Source: CAZMXP01 sp964570285
GTDB lineage: Bacteria > Planctomycetota > PLA2
DNA length: 64,000 nt
Reading direction: 5' to 3'
NCBI GenBank assembly: GCA_964570285.1
Contig: CAZMXP010000012.1
Location: 1-64,000, forward strand
The notes beneath the pieces were generated by a model that worked only from the letters and a program-made list of their open reading frames with translations, had not been told where the DNA came from and ran no database searches. Positions 45,668 to 54,121 of the stretch are shown one piece after another (position 1 is the stretch's first letter; each line of letters begins with the position of its first letter). The position numbers were made by a program, and so were the translations under genes.

Positions 45668-45737
45668 GGGCAGCGGCGCGCAGCGCCGCGAACCCCCCCG
45701 AACAACCAAGTCGGTTTGCGGCCGGATCCGTTCCCCC
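45668..45737. repeat. 70-bp direct repeat, copy 2
   Basis: Second copy, 177 bp after the first. Apart from a few bases near the end it is the same. The region between (45561-45667) shows no gene. Confidence 0.85.
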
Positions 45738-45799
45738 GGAGCGCGCCTCCGATGGGGGCGGCCGTCGCGCGGCCCGCCGCGGGCTATGATCCATGGACG

Positions 45800-46261
45800 A
45801 TGATCGATCCCCGGTGCGAACTCCTCTCCCGGGTGCTGAAGGGGATCGTCGCGGAGATGCAGGGCGGCGCCGACCCGGGGAAGTGCTGGGCGGAGGCGGG
45901 CCGCGCCTTCGCCGCGGCGCAGGAGGACGAGGATGTCGAGCTCTTCGTCGCGATCGACGAGCGGAACCTCGACGCGCTGCGCAACATCGTCGCGCAGTGG
46001 CAGTTGGGAAAGCGCCCGCTCGTGCGCCACGACCGCGACGTGCTCAAGCGCGCGCTGAAGGCCTTCCGCAAGCGCCTCAACCTCGTCCGCCTCGATGCCG
46101 AGTCGTCGGTCGGCGGCGGCCCGATGAGTTCCGGCCGCCAGTCGGGCATCGTCGGCGTGCGCCCGCCCGACCAGTACCCGCAGGAGGTCTGGGACGAACT
46201 CGTCCGCCAGAAGCAGCTGATCGAGGCGCGCGGCGGCACGTACGAACTGGCGGCGGAGTAG
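45800..46261 (+). CDS. Conserved-looking small protein of unknown function
   Basis: A 153-residue soluble protein. ATG 45800 is the most likely start; no strong ribosome-binding site is visible. A helical N-terminal half (RVLKGIVAEMQGGADPGKCW then VELFVAIDERNLDALRNIVAQ) is followed by a basic region (KRALKAFRKRLNLVRLDAES) and a Gly-rich segment, ending with VWDELVRQKQLIEARG. No family or active site recognised. Convergent with the rhomboid gene, 6 bp away. Confidence 0.7.
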   Translation: MIDPRCELLSRVLKGIVAEMQGGADPGKCWAEAGRAFAAAQEDEDVELFVAIDERNLDALRNIVAQWQLGKRPLVRHDRDVLKRALKAFRKRLNLVRLDAESSVGGGPMSSGRQSGIVGVRPPDQYPQEVWDELVRQKQLIEARGGTYELAAE

Positions 46262-46267
46262 GGGCGG

Positions 46268-47218
46268 CTACTGCATCCACCAACGCTGGAAGAAGTACGC
46301 GCCCGTCAGCAGCAGGCCGAATCCGGAGAGAATCTGCACCACCGCGCCGGTGTGGTTGGCGGTGTCGCCCCACTCGATGCGGAGCGCCGTCATGAAGCCC
46401 GCGGCCATAACGACGACCATCGCCGCGAGCCGCAACCGGCGCAGCAGGGTCGCGCGCCCCTCGTCGGGGCCCTCCTCGGGCGGCGGGCCCGCCGCGAGCC
46501 ACTCGCGCGCGGCGGCGCTCTCCGCGCGTTCGCGGCGGCGCACGGAGAACCAGTCCTCCCCCTCCGCGTCGACGAGCCGGCGGCGCAGAAGCAGGAGCCC
46601 GCCGGGCACGCCCACCGCGACGCCGAGCAGATGGAGCACCGCGCTCCAGGGCGTGTAGGAGGTCAAGTGGGCGGCGAGGAACTGCCAACCGATCCACCAG
46701 ATCGCGAGCAGGCGCACGGAAAACGCCTGCACGCCGACACTGCGGTAGAGCCAGTAGAAGACGCGCACCGGTCTGCGCGGCGCCCACACCCACGCGATCG
46801 CGATCAGCGCGTAGATCGCCCCCGAGGCTCCGCAGGTCTGGAACGCGGCTCCGCGAAAGAGCAGCCACGTCAGGCCGTCCTGCAGGAAGGCGCAGCCGAA
46901 GTAGAGCGCGAGCATCCAGCGCCAGCCCGCGACGCCCTCCACGATGACCCCAAACGTCAAGAGGAAGAGCATGTTGCCCGTCAAGTGCCCCAGGTCCCCG
47001 TGTACGAACGCGCTCGTGATCCAGGTCCACGGCGCGAAGGCGTCCAGCGAGAGGACGAGATCGGGGAGACGGCCGGGCCAGACGCCGTGGAAGATCCCGG
47101 GCCACGGATCGAAGCAGCCGAGCAGGACCGCGACGACGTAGTTGGCGGCGACAAGCCCCGCGGTCGCATGGGGCCGGTGCCGGTAGACGCCCTCACCGAG
47201 AATCGGGAGGAAGAACAT
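46268..47218 (-). CDS. Rhomboid-family intramembrane serine protease
   Basis: A 316-residue membrane protein. The rhomboid pattern is complete: WTWITSAFVHGDLGHLTGNM after the first segment, catalytic Ser132 in TCGASGAIYAL, and catalytic His196 in AVLHLLGVAVG. About seven hydrophobic segments are seen, with the last after a charged cytoplasmic stretch (about 210-265). ATG 47218 begins MFFLPILGEGVY, as in bacterial rhomboids with the PIxD-like start. It cleaves membrane proteins within their transmembrane segments; targets unknown. Confidence 0.92.
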   Translation of the reverse strand: MFFLPILGEGVYRHRPHATAGLVAANYVVAVLLGCFDPWPGIFHGVWPGRLPDLVLSLDAFAPWTWITSAFVHGDLGHLTGNMLFLLTFGVIVEGVAGWRWMLALYFGCAFLQDGLTWLLFRGAAFQTCGASGAIYALIAIAWVWAPRRPVRVFYWLYRSVGVQAFSVRLLAIWWIGWQFLAAHLTSYTPWSAVLHLLGVAVGVPGGLLLLRRRLVDAEGEDWFSVRRRERAESAAAREWLAAGPPPEEGPDEGRATLLRRLRLAAMVVVMAAGFMTALRIEWGDTANHTGAVVQILSGFGLLLTGAYFFQRWWMQ

Positions 47219-47620
47219 GGGATCGATACCCGGGGGGCGCGGGGGGGCATTCGGGGAGAGAGGGGATTCAATCCGCAGGCCGACGACGGGCTGGCCTTCG
47301 CCTACATTCGGCCCCCCCCCGCGCCCCCCCCACATCCCCGGCCGACGTGGTTGCGCCGCATCCGGTCCGATGTGAACAGCGAAAGCAGGTGATCGGTCAG
47401 AGCGTTTCGCACCAGCGAGGGCGGAAGAGGCGCGACGCGCGGACCTGTGCGATCTCCATCCCGTGCACACCCGCCCCGATGCCCGGTTTTCGGCCGGTTC
47501 GCTGCTCCCGCCGCGCAGGGTGTCGCCCGCGTGCAAGGAACCGCTTTGCCTTCCGCGGAACCCGTCGGGCAGGGACGCGTCCTAGGGCAAGAGCCGTAGT
47601 TGTGCTCCCCGGAGGCAATC
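47219..47620. other. Non-coding stretch with two paired tracts
   Basis: About 400 bp between divergent genes. It holds G6-CGC-G7 (47232-47247) and C9-GCG-C8 (47312-47331), which are complementary to each other and 65 bp apart. Together they could pair as a long stem. Nothing else is recognised apart from the GGAGG ribosome-binding site of the next gene at 47611. Confidence 0.6.
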
Positions 47621-50600
47621 ATGGAAAAGCTCCCGACCTGCGCTCCGAAGGGCCCCTTGGGCCTCGTTATCGCACTCTTGCTACTCGGGGCCGGGCTTTC
47701 CGCGTGCGGCACGGGGGGCGGCAGCGTCGCCGCCGCCCCCGACGATCCGGAACTGCCGCGCCTGGACGCGATCTACCGCCAGATCGCCGATGCCAGCACT
47801 CCTGACTCCGACGGGGATGGCATTCCCGACGAGGTCGAGATCGCCTATCGCGATCTTCTCGGCCTGAATCCGTCGATCGCCGACACGGACGGCGACGGCA
47901 TGAACGACCTCTTCGAGATCTTCGGCGCCTCGTGGATGTACGCCCAGACGCGCGGCGAGGCGGGCGACCTCGACGGGGAGGCGCGATCGCTGCGGGGCGC
48001 CGACGACCCCGCGACGACCAACGCGAGCGCCCTTGTGGACACCGACGGGGATGGCGTGCCCGACTACCACGAGTTCTTCGGCTACCGGTACGACCGGGCG
48101 AAGGGGGCGTTCGTCGGCGATCCCGCCGGGTTCCGGACCGATCCGCGGCAGTGGTCCTCCGACCTGGATGCCTATTCCGACGGCGCGGAAGTGTCTGGCC
48201 TAGACCTCGATCCGGCGATCGCGGCACCGGGAAACCACCCCCTCGTGCCCGCATGCCCGGAGATCGTGGTGGAGGTGCAAGCCTTCGAAGTCACCGTGGA
48301 CGACACGGTGATCTACGCGCGCGGCGGCACCGTCCCGAAGGGAAGTTCCTGGAGCCGCGGGACATCGAGGCTCGGCATGGACCTTTCGCGCTTCGGCCTC
48401 GCCGCGGCCGCCGGCTCGCCCGTGACCCTTCTCCCGTCCGGCTCGCTCGCGCTCGGCACCCCCCTCTCGGGCGAGCGCCTGCCGGGCCTGACCAGTGTTG
48501 CCATCGCCTCGGGCGCCACCGTGAATCCGGACATCCACTGGAGCCGCGCTCGCTCGTTCAGCCCCGACGCGGCCGCCCACCTGAGGCTCTTTCTGAGAGT
48601 CCACAACCGCGGCCTCGCACCGGTACGCGACCTCGTGCCCACGCTGCGTCTCTCGATCGCGGGCGCGGACGTCGCCACCTTTGAGCCCGCCGACCCCTTG
48701 CCTGGCCTGCTGGCCCCGGGGGCGACGTTCCCCGAGGCGGCCACGGTCTTCTGGGTCGTCGACTCAGCCCCGTCGGGCGCCGGACAGCAGCCGATCGCGC
48801 TGACCGACTACCTGCTCCGTGCACTGGAGTCGGGCGCGCCCCTCTCCCTGACGGTCACGGGCAACCGGGGAGAGGCGCCCCCCTCCGCCGACCTCGACGA
48901 GTCCGTCGCGCGCTGCGCGGAGGCGAGTGCCGCGATCCTGCTCGCGGAGACGCGCAATCCGCTCACCCTGGCCCTCGAGCTCCCCCTGCATCGCCTCGTG
49001 CATGCGAGCGACTCGGTCACGGCCCCGACGGTGACGCTGCGCGACGCGCTGACGTGGTCGATGGGGTTCAAGGCGGGGAAGGAGGGGCCTTCGCTCGAGG
49101 TGCGGGCCGCGGACGGGAGCGTCCGGACCGTTTCGCTTGGGGGGGGCGGGGGCTGGCGCGTTCATGTGGACGAGGAGACGCTCCGCCACAACTGGCCCGA
49201 GCCTGCGGCCGGCCTGACGACCGAAGAGTTTCTCGGGATGCGGCTGCTCGCGCGCTCCCGGATCGCGTTGCGCCCCCCGCGCGAGCCGGCGGAGAGCACT
49301 CCGACGATCTATTGCGCCTATGCCGAGCCGTTCGCACAGGGGGTCGAGGTCGTCGCCTGCGTGGGAGACCACGACGGCATCGAGGCGGTGGTCTTCGTCG
49401 ACAGGGACGGCGTCGAGACCGCGATGCAGCCCGATCCGCGCGGGAGGATGTTCTTCTCTTGCAGGCTCGATCCCGACTACGCGTTCGAGGGGGGTGGACG
49501 CGAGAGGATCCGCGCGACGGCCGCTCCGGGGGCGCTCGACCTGGCTGGCGGGGCGGTGCAACCCGTTGCGGAAGCCGCCGTCGAGGCGCTCTACACGGCG
49601 CCCTCGGAGCCGCCGATCGTCGTCTCGGTCCGATGGGACCCCTCGCGCCTCGCCGTTCTCGCGGAGATCGAGCCCGGCGGGAGCCGGCCCGAGGACCAGA
49701 TCGCTTGGGTCCGCCTCTTCGACAGGGAACCCCGCGATGAGGAGAGCGGGGAGGATCGCGACGGCTACCTCTCTCTGATGCGCCCCGCCGGCGCCCCCGA
49801 GGACGGGTTCGCATGGGAACGGGTGCTCCCCGACGGATGGCAATCGGGCATGATGCTCGTCGCGTCTACGGCGGGCGGCCACATCGCGACGCGGATGCTG
49901 AACGACATGCAGAACCTCGTCCCGTACCGCAGCGGCAGCATCGGCGGGCTCGAGGCCCGGATCGGCTGGCCGGGCTCCGACGCGTGGAAGATCGTCCAAG
50001 TCGATCTCGATCGCTCCCCCGACGCGTGGGTGCTCGACTTCTTGGCGAGCGACGCCCACTTTGACGGAGGTTGGCCCGGCGACGGCCCGGACCAACTCAT
50101 CCGCGACTGGATGAGCGCCGTGGCGCCGTCCCGCAACGCCGATCTCTGGCAGCCCGCGCACGGCATGGCGGACCTCTACCTCCGATCCCGGGGAGAGGCG
50201 ACAGACCCCTCCGCCTTCGTGCTTGGCTTCCACGCGAGGGCGACGCCGCTGCTGATCTCCTGGGACCCCCTGAGCAGCGAGGCCTTCCTCCATCTCGGCA
50301 GTCAGGACATCCTCAATCTCCAGGGGGAGATGACGCCGGGCCGGCTCGACAGCGCCGGGGCGGAGTCATGCTGGTCCGTCGGCCAAGGGGCGATCCTGCT
50401 CTTCCTCACGAGCGACGGCCGCCCGGGCAAGCTCCGGATCCGCCATTCGAGCGTGACCCACGACGGATGGAGGGGAGAGGACTCGGCCAGCCTCGCCTTC
50501 GACTACCTCATCTTCCGCAAGGCGGGCGACGGCACGCCGCCGGAGGAGTTGGCGTACGAGACCTCCGAGGTGCACTGCGCCGCGGGCTCGATGATCCCCG

Positions 50601-50800
50601 CCAACCGGCCGCGCTGGAAGGGCGACCCGCCCGACTCCTTCTCGATTGCTCCCGCACTCCCCGAAGGACTCCACCTCGATCCCGCGACCGGCGTGATCCG
50701 CGGTGCTGCACCCATCGCGAGCGCGCGCACCCGCTACGTCGTGACGGCGGCGAACACGGGCGGGAGCACCGAAGCGGAGATCTTCCTGACGGTCGAGTAG
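47621..50800 (+). CDS. Calcium-repeat lipoprotein with C-terminal Ig-like domain
   Basis: A 1059-residue lipoprotein (LLLLGAGLSAC lipobox). ATG 47621 has GGAGG 6 bp upstream. The N-terminal 50-200 region carries thrombospondin type-3-like calcium loops (DSDGDGIPDEVE, DTDGDGMNDLFE, DTDGDGVPDYHE). The long centre is beta-rich and without recognised domains. The last 65 residues (LPEGLHLDPATGVIRGAAPI then RYVVTAANTGGST) match a putative Ig (He_PIG) domain. Likely a large surface or periplasmic binding/adhesion protein. A G8-C-G5 tract (49139) encodes GGGGGW. Confidence 0.85.
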   Translation: MEKLPTCAPKGPLGLVIALLLLGAGLSACGTGGGSVAAAPDDPELPRLDAIYRQIADASTPDSDGDGIPDEVEIAYRDLLGLNPSIADTDGDGMNDLFEIFGASWMYAQTRGEAGDLDGEARSLRGADDPATTNASALVDTDGDGVPDYHEFFGYRYDRAKGAFVGDPAGFRTDPRQWSSDLDAYSDGAEVSGLDLDPAIAAPGNHPLVPACPEIVVEVQAFEVTVDDTVIYARGGTVPKGSSWSRGTSRLGMDLSRFGLAAAAGSPVTLLPSGSLALGTPLSGERLPGLTSVAIASGATVNPDIHWSRARSFSPDAAAHLRLFLRVHNRGLAPVRDLVPTLRLSIAGADVATFEPADPLPGLLAPGATFPEAATVFWVVDSAPSGAGQQPIALTDYLLRALESGAPLSLTVTGNRGEAPPSADLDESVARCAEASAAILLAETRNPLTLALELPLHRLVHASDSVTAPTVTLRDALTWSMGFKAGKEGPSLEVRAADGSVRTVSLGGGGGWRVHVDEETLRHNWPEPAAGLTTEEFLGMRLLARSRIALRPPREPAESTPTIYCAYAEPFAQGVEVVACVGDHDGIEAVVFVDRDGVETAMQPDPRGRMFFSCRLDPDYAFEGGGRERIRATAAPGALDLAGGAVQPVAEAAVEALYTAPSEPPIVVSVRWDPSRLAVLAEIEPGGSRPEDQIAWVRLFDREPRDEESGEDRDGYLSLMRPAGAPEDGFAWERVLPDGWQSGMMLVASTAGGHIATRMLNDMQNLVPYRSGSIGGLEARIGWPGSDAWKIVQVDLDRSPDAWVLDFLASDAHFDGGWPGDGPDQLIRDWMSAVAPSRNADLWQPAHGMADLYLRSRGEATDPSAFVLGFHARATPLLISWDPLSSEAFLHLGSQDILNLQGEMTPGRLDSAGAESCWSVGQGAILLFLTSDGRPGKLRIRHSSVTHDGWRGEDSASLAFDYLIFRKAGDGTPPEELAYETSEVHCAAGSMIPANRPRWKGDPPDSFSIAPALPEGLHLDPATGVIRGAAPIASARTRYVVTAANTGGSTEAEIFLTVE
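49139..49152. repeat. Paired G-tract in calcium-repeat lipoprotein
   Basis: G8-C-G5, in frame as SLGGGGGWRV. Confidence 0.65.
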
Positions 50801-50811
50801 CGGTGGCCGTG

Positions 50812-50848
50812 CGCCGCGGGGCACCTTCGAGAGGGGTGCCCTGCGGCG
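50812..50848. terminator. Hairpin after calcium-repeat lipoprotein gene
   Basis: Arms CGCCGCGGGGCACC and GGGTGCCCTGCGGCG with an 8-base loop, 11 bp after the stop. It is followed by G8-A-G6 at 50848-50862. Confidence 0.65.
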
Positions 50849-50863
50849 GGGGGGGAGGGGGGA

Positions 50864-50886
50864 AGGCCGCCCTCTGGGGGCGGCCT
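50864..50886. terminator. Hairpin after tRNA-Pro
   Basis: Arms AGGCCGCC and GGCGGCCT around a 7-base loop. On the minus strand it begins 6 bp after the tRNA CCA end, so it probably ends the tRNA transcript. Confidence 0.65.
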
Positions 50887-50892
50887 CAAGGT

Positions 50893-50970
50893 TGGTCGGG
50901 GCGACAGGATTTGAACCTGCGACCTCTGCGTCCCGAACGCAGCGCTCTAGCCAAGCTGAGCCACGCCCCG
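50893..50970 (-). tRNA. tRNA-Pro (anticodon CGG)
   Basis: A full cloverleaf: acceptor CGGGGCG/CGCCCCG, D-arm GCTC...GAGC, anticodon stem CTGCG/CGCAG with loop TTCGGGA (anticodon CGG), T-arm GCAGG-TTCAAAT-CCTGT, discriminator A, and an encoded CCA (50893-50895). It reads CCG proline codons. A partial duplicate of its 5' half with the upstream flank lies 280 bp further upstream in transcription order. Confidence 0.95.
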
Positions 50971-51145
50971 ATCTAGGCGGTCAATCGTAGTGCAGACTCC
51001 GCCGATCGCAAGAACGGTTTGCCGCAGCGGAGCAACCCGGTCTCGGGCATTGGCCGGACGGGCACCTGCCGGTGCGGGGTGGCGGCGCCGCAGGACGTGA
51101 CACTTCCGGCGTGGTTCGGCCCCTGGTGTTCAGTCGTGGGTCACC

Positions 51146-51174
51146 CCGCAAACGTGCCACTGGCACGTTTGCGG
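51146..51174. repeat. Perfect 29-bp palindrome
   Basis: Arms CCGCAAACGTGCCA and TGGCACGTTTGCGG around one base, between the tRNA and its truncated duplicate. It is either a repeat-element core or a strong binding site. Confidence 0.75.
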
Positions 51175-51209
51175 CTGTCGAAGGGGCGGAGCGGGTCGGC
51201 CACGACCGT

Positions 51210-51250
51210 GTCCCGAACGCAGCGCTCTAGCCAAGCTGAGCCACGCCCCG
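51210..51250 (-). pseudogene. Truncated tRNA-Pro duplicate, 5' half only
   Basis: Identical to the tRNA-Pro gene from the acceptor 5' strand through the anticodon loop, and homology continues about 55 bp upstream (to about 51305), where the promoter should be. It stops right after the anticodon loop, so it cannot fold as a tRNA. The 240 bp between the copies (50971-51209) contain no gene. Confidence 0.85.
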
Positions 51251-51351
51251 ATCTAGGCGGTCGATCGGAGTCCTGAGTCGGCCTGTCGCAAGATAGGTTT
51301 CTCGCGCTGCCGCGACTCGTCCGCGGCGCGCCTCCACGCCGCAACCCACGG

Positions 51352-51382
51352 CGCCTTCGTGTCTTCGCGCCTTCGTGGTTTT
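51352..51382. repeat. ACCACGAAGG-type repeat, single arm
   Basis: CGCCTTCGTGTCTTCGCGCC then TTCGTGGTTTT, the right-arm form of the element seen at 26179 and 33221, with no partner arm nearby. It is followed by three C8-C9 runs separated by GCA (51417-51447). Confidence 0.6.
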
Positions 51383-51416
51383 CCTCCTCCGGCGTGCGCT
51401 TGCAGCCCAGGGGCGG

Positions 51417-51447
51417 CCCCCCCCCGCACCCCCCCCGCACCCCCCCC
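51417..51447. repeat. Triple C-tract upstream of hypothetical gene
   Basis: C9-GCA-C8-GCA-C8, 26 bp before the start codon at 51473. On the minus strand this is a strong G-run cluster. Confidence 0.7.
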
Positions 51448-51472
51448 ACATTCACCCCCCGGAGCGGTTACG

Positions 51473-52507
51473 ATGGGGGCCGTGAAGCGCGCTGTGGCCG
51501 AGGGATGGCGCCGCCTCTATGGCGCGGCGGGCGCGTTCGCCGCGCTCGGGCCGTGGCGGTGGATGGCCGACAGCGACATCTTCGGCGTCAGGGATCCCGC
51601 GTCGGGGGAGGTCGGCTGGTGCGCGGTGCTCGGCGCGAGCGACGAGGTGCTCGGCGTCAACGTCTACTGGGGCGACGAGGGGTACGCGACCTGGGAGATG
51701 ATGCAACGCGGCCGGATCCCGCGGCGCGAGATCCTCGCGCACCTCGACGGATTCCTCTTCACGATGGACGACCGGGCCGAGCTCGACGCGACGGATCTCT
51801 CCACGATCAAGGCGCTCGGGCTGCGCTTCCGCGGCAGCCGGCAGTGGCCCTGCTTCCGCTCGCTGCGGCCCGGCCACGTGCCGTGGCACCTCGAGGAGGA
51901 CGAGATCCCTACGCTCGCCCTGATCCTCGAGCAGGCGAGGGAGGTCTGCGCTCGCGCGCAGGGCGCCCGCGATCTCTTCGCGGCGAACGCGGGCATCGAC
52001 CGCCTGCTCGTGCGCGACCGCGGGCGCGGCACGCCGCCCGACGCGCCGTGGCGCGACGCGTGGGAGAAGATCCCGCACTGGGTCCCCCCGAAGCCGCTGC
52101 CGCCGCCGGTGGCCGACGAGGCGCTGCGCCCCATCCTCGCGAACTGCCGCCCGGCGGTCGCGCGCTGGGAGTTCGGGAACACGCCGATCCGGGGCGTCGT
52201 GCACGAGCCCGGCGCGCGCCCCTTCCACCCGCGCGCGACGCTCATCGTGGATGCGAGCAGCGGCCTGATCCTCCACCTCGGTCTCGGCAGCGGCCAGTTC
52301 AAGGCCGAAGAGGTGCAGGCCGAACTGCTGCGGGCGCTCGAGGCCACGCGCACGATCCCGGCGCGCATCAGCGCCCGCGGCGAGGAGGTCGTCGCCTGCC
52401 TCGCGCCCATCGCCAAGGCGATCGGCGCGCGCCTCGAACAGGCGACCGAACTGCCGGCCTTCGACGAGGCCCTCGCCGGCATGGACGACTATCTCGGCGC
52501 GCCCTGA
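51473..52507 (+). CDS. Protein of unknown function, possibly DUF6930/DUF7309-like
   Basis: A 344-residue soluble protein. ATG 51473 follows GGAGCGG. Residues 25-75 read WRWMADSDIFGVRDPASGEV and GWCAVLGASDEVLGVNVYWG, a pattern I associate with DUF7309/DUF6930 proteins, though this is from memory and uncertain. The C-terminal part (about 235-340) is alpha+beta with RATLIVDASSGLILHLGLG. No active-site motif is clear. The last 19 bp overlap the convergent methyltransferase gene. Confidence 0.75.
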   Translation: MGAVKRAVAEGWRRLYGAAGAFAALGPWRWMADSDIFGVRDPASGEVGWCAVLGASDEVLGVNVYWGDEGYATWEMMQRGRIPRREILAHLDGFLFTMDDRAELDATDLSTIKALGLRFRGSRQWPCFRSLRPGHVPWHLEEDEIPTLALILEQAREVCARAQGARDLFAANAGIDRLLVRDRGRGTPPDAPWRDAWEKIPHWVPPKPLPPPVADEALRPILANCRPAVARWEFGNTPIRGVVHEPGARPFHPRATLIVDASSGLILHLGLGSGQFKAEEVQAELLRALEATRTIPARISARGEEVVACLAPIAKAIGARLEQATELPAFDEALAGMDDYLGAP

Positions 52508-53157
52508 CGCAGCACGAAGATCCACTTGTCGCGGAACGGCGCCGGCTCGCCCATGCGCCAGCCCGCGTAGGCGCTCCGCGGCCGCTCCACCTCGTAGAGC
52601 GTGCGCCGGCGCCGCTCGGGCGCGAGCCACGAGGTCATCACCAGCGCGCCGCCGGGCTCAAGGCAACACTGCAACTGTTGCATCGCGCGCCCGAAGCGCG
52701 CCTCGTCCACGATGTGCTGCTCGACGTCGATCATCAGGATCAGGCCAAACGTCCCCGCCGGCGCGCGCTCCGTGATGTCGCACCGCTCGAAGACCGCCGC
52801 CGGGTATCGGCGGCGCAGCTCCGGGAAGAGCGTCTCCGCGATGTCGATGCCCGTGTAGTCCTGCGCCCCCGCCTCGAGGCAGAGGCGCGTGTAGAAGCCG
52901 GTGCCGCACCCCACCTCGAGCACGCGCCCGCGATCGAGGGCGATCCCCTCGCGCGCGCAGAGGCCCAGGAAGGCCGCCTCCGCCCCGGCGTACTCCGCGC
53001 GATTCTCGCCGTCGCTGAGGCGCAGGTCGCCGACGCCGCGCATGTCGAAGCCGAACCGGCCGTGCCGCGCCTCCCAGTAGCGCCGCGCCCGGTAGCCGCC
53101 GGGCCTCCAGAACCGGAGCGTCGAACCCAGGCGGCGCAGCCTCCGGACGAGGCTCAT
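52489..53157 (-). CDS. Class I SAM-dependent methyltransferase
   Basis: A 222-residue methyltransferase. Motif I is VLEVGCGTGFYTRLCLEAGA, motif II DYTGIDIAETLFPEL, and motif IV FGLILMIDVEQHIV, with LEPGGALVMTSWL as post-motif. The N-terminal RRYWEARHGRFGFDMRGVGD is typical of Methyltransf_11/25 enzymes of secondary metabolism or glycan modification. ATG 53157 is preferred to 53184. It reads away from the radical SAM gene, with 103 bp between the starts. Confidence 0.88.
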   Translation of the reverse strand: MSLVRRLRRLGSTLRFWRPGGYRARRYWEARHGRFGFDMRGVGDLRLSDGENRAEYAGAEAAFLGLCAREGIALDRGRVLEVGCGTGFYTRLCLEAGAQDYTGIDIAETLFPELRRRYPAAVFERCDITERAPAGTFGLILMIDVEQHIVDEARFGRAMQQLQCCLEPGGALVMTSWLAPERRRRTLYEVERPRSAYAGWRMGEPAPFRDKWIFVLRQGAPR

Positions 53158-53260
53158 GATCAGGGGGCTCGGGGGCGCGGGCACAAGGGAAAGATCGGCC
53201 CCATGCCCCCCCCCGCTTCAGCCCGCGGCTCCGACCGGCCGATTCCCCTTCCAGCGGCCC

Positions 53261-54121
53261 ATGCGAAACCTCATGCAGAGACTCTGGGCGCGGCTGCCCC
53301 GCCGCCTCCGCCGTGCGGCCTCGCCGGTCGTGCGCCTGCTCGCGCAGGACCACGTGCCCCACGCGAGCATCCCGCGCGTCTACCCGACGCTCCAGTGCAA
53401 CCTCAAGTGCCCCTTCTGCAGCGACGGCCTCGACTACGACAAGTCGCACATGGGCTATCAGCCCCTGCCTCCGGAGCGCTGGATCGAGATCATCGATGCG
53501 CTGCCCGGCCCGGCGGTGATCTTCACCGGCGGAGAACCGACGCTCTACCAGGGGCTGCCCGAGGTGATCAACGGCATCCGGCAGCCGACGGTGATGCTCT
53601 ACACCAACCTCTCCTACAACGTCGCGAAGTTCTTCGACCGGCTGGAGCGGCCGGTCACCGTCTTCGCGTCGTTCCACCCCAACAACAAGGGCGTCACCGC
53701 CGAGCGCATCCTTGCCAACGTGCAGGCGCTGAAGGCGCACCCGCGGGTGCGCGAGGTCGTCAACCTGCACTCGATCAACCACCCGAGCAACGGCGACCTC
53801 GAGGAGGCGAAGAGCTTCTTCGAGAGCCACGGCATCCGCCTCGACATCCACCAGGACCAGTTCCTGAACAACCGCAACAGCCCCGCCGCCTGCGACGGCA
53901 AGTCCCTGCAGACGGTGCACTGCGCCTACGACCGCATCATCATCGGCCCCGACGGCCAGCGCTGGATCTGCGTGTCGAAGATGATCCGCAACATCCGGGA
54001 CGGCCTCGTGGCCATGGGCCAGCGCACGGTGCCCGAAATGGTCTGCCACGAGTTCGGCCGCTGCTCGCCCTGCGACGAGGTCGCGAAGATCACGCAGGTG
54101 GGCGCCGCCGCGCCGGTCTGA
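53261..54121 (+). CDS. Radical SAM protein with C-terminal Cys-rich region
   Basis: A 286-residue enzyme. The 4Fe-4S motif is C-x3-C-x2-C in LQCNLKCPFCSDGLDYDKSH. AVIFTGGEPTLYQGLPEVIN is the SAM-binding GGEP region. Four or more further Cys near the C-terminus (HCAYD, WICVSK, VCHEFGRCSPC) suggest an extra cluster, as in SPASM/twitch-type enzymes. The start MRNLMQRLWARLPRRLRRA is basic. The stop overlaps the glycosyltransferase ATG by 1 bp. Substrate unknown; context suggests modification of a glycan or peptide (inference). Confidence 0.88.
   Translation: MRNLMQRLWARLPRRLRRAASPVVRLLAQDHVPHASIPRVYPTLQCNLKCPFCSDGLDYDKSHMGYQPLPPERWIEIIDALPGPAVIFTGGEPTLYQGLPEVINGIRQPTVMLYTNLSYNVAKFFDRLERPVTVFASFHPNNKGVTAERILANVQALKAHPRVREVVNLHSINHPSNGDLEEAKSFFESHGIRLDIHQDQFLNNRNSPAACDGKSLQTVHCAYDRIIIGPDGQRWICVSKMIRNIRDGLVAMGQRTVPEMVCHEFGRCSPCDEVAKITQVGAAAPV

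Noticed and set aside
45491..45737. CRISPR array
   Set aside because: Only two 70-bp units with one long spacer, and no cas genes. No other regularly spaced repeats occur in the window.
47340..47610. Possible riboswitch upstream of the calcium-repeat lipoprotein
   Set aside because: I could not match the leader to any riboswitch consensus I know; only a ribosome-binding site is clear.
50971..51209. Remaining cargo gene of an integrated element at tRNA-Pro
   Set aside because: No plausible start, ribosome-binding site or recognisable protein in 240 bp, and no integrase in the window.
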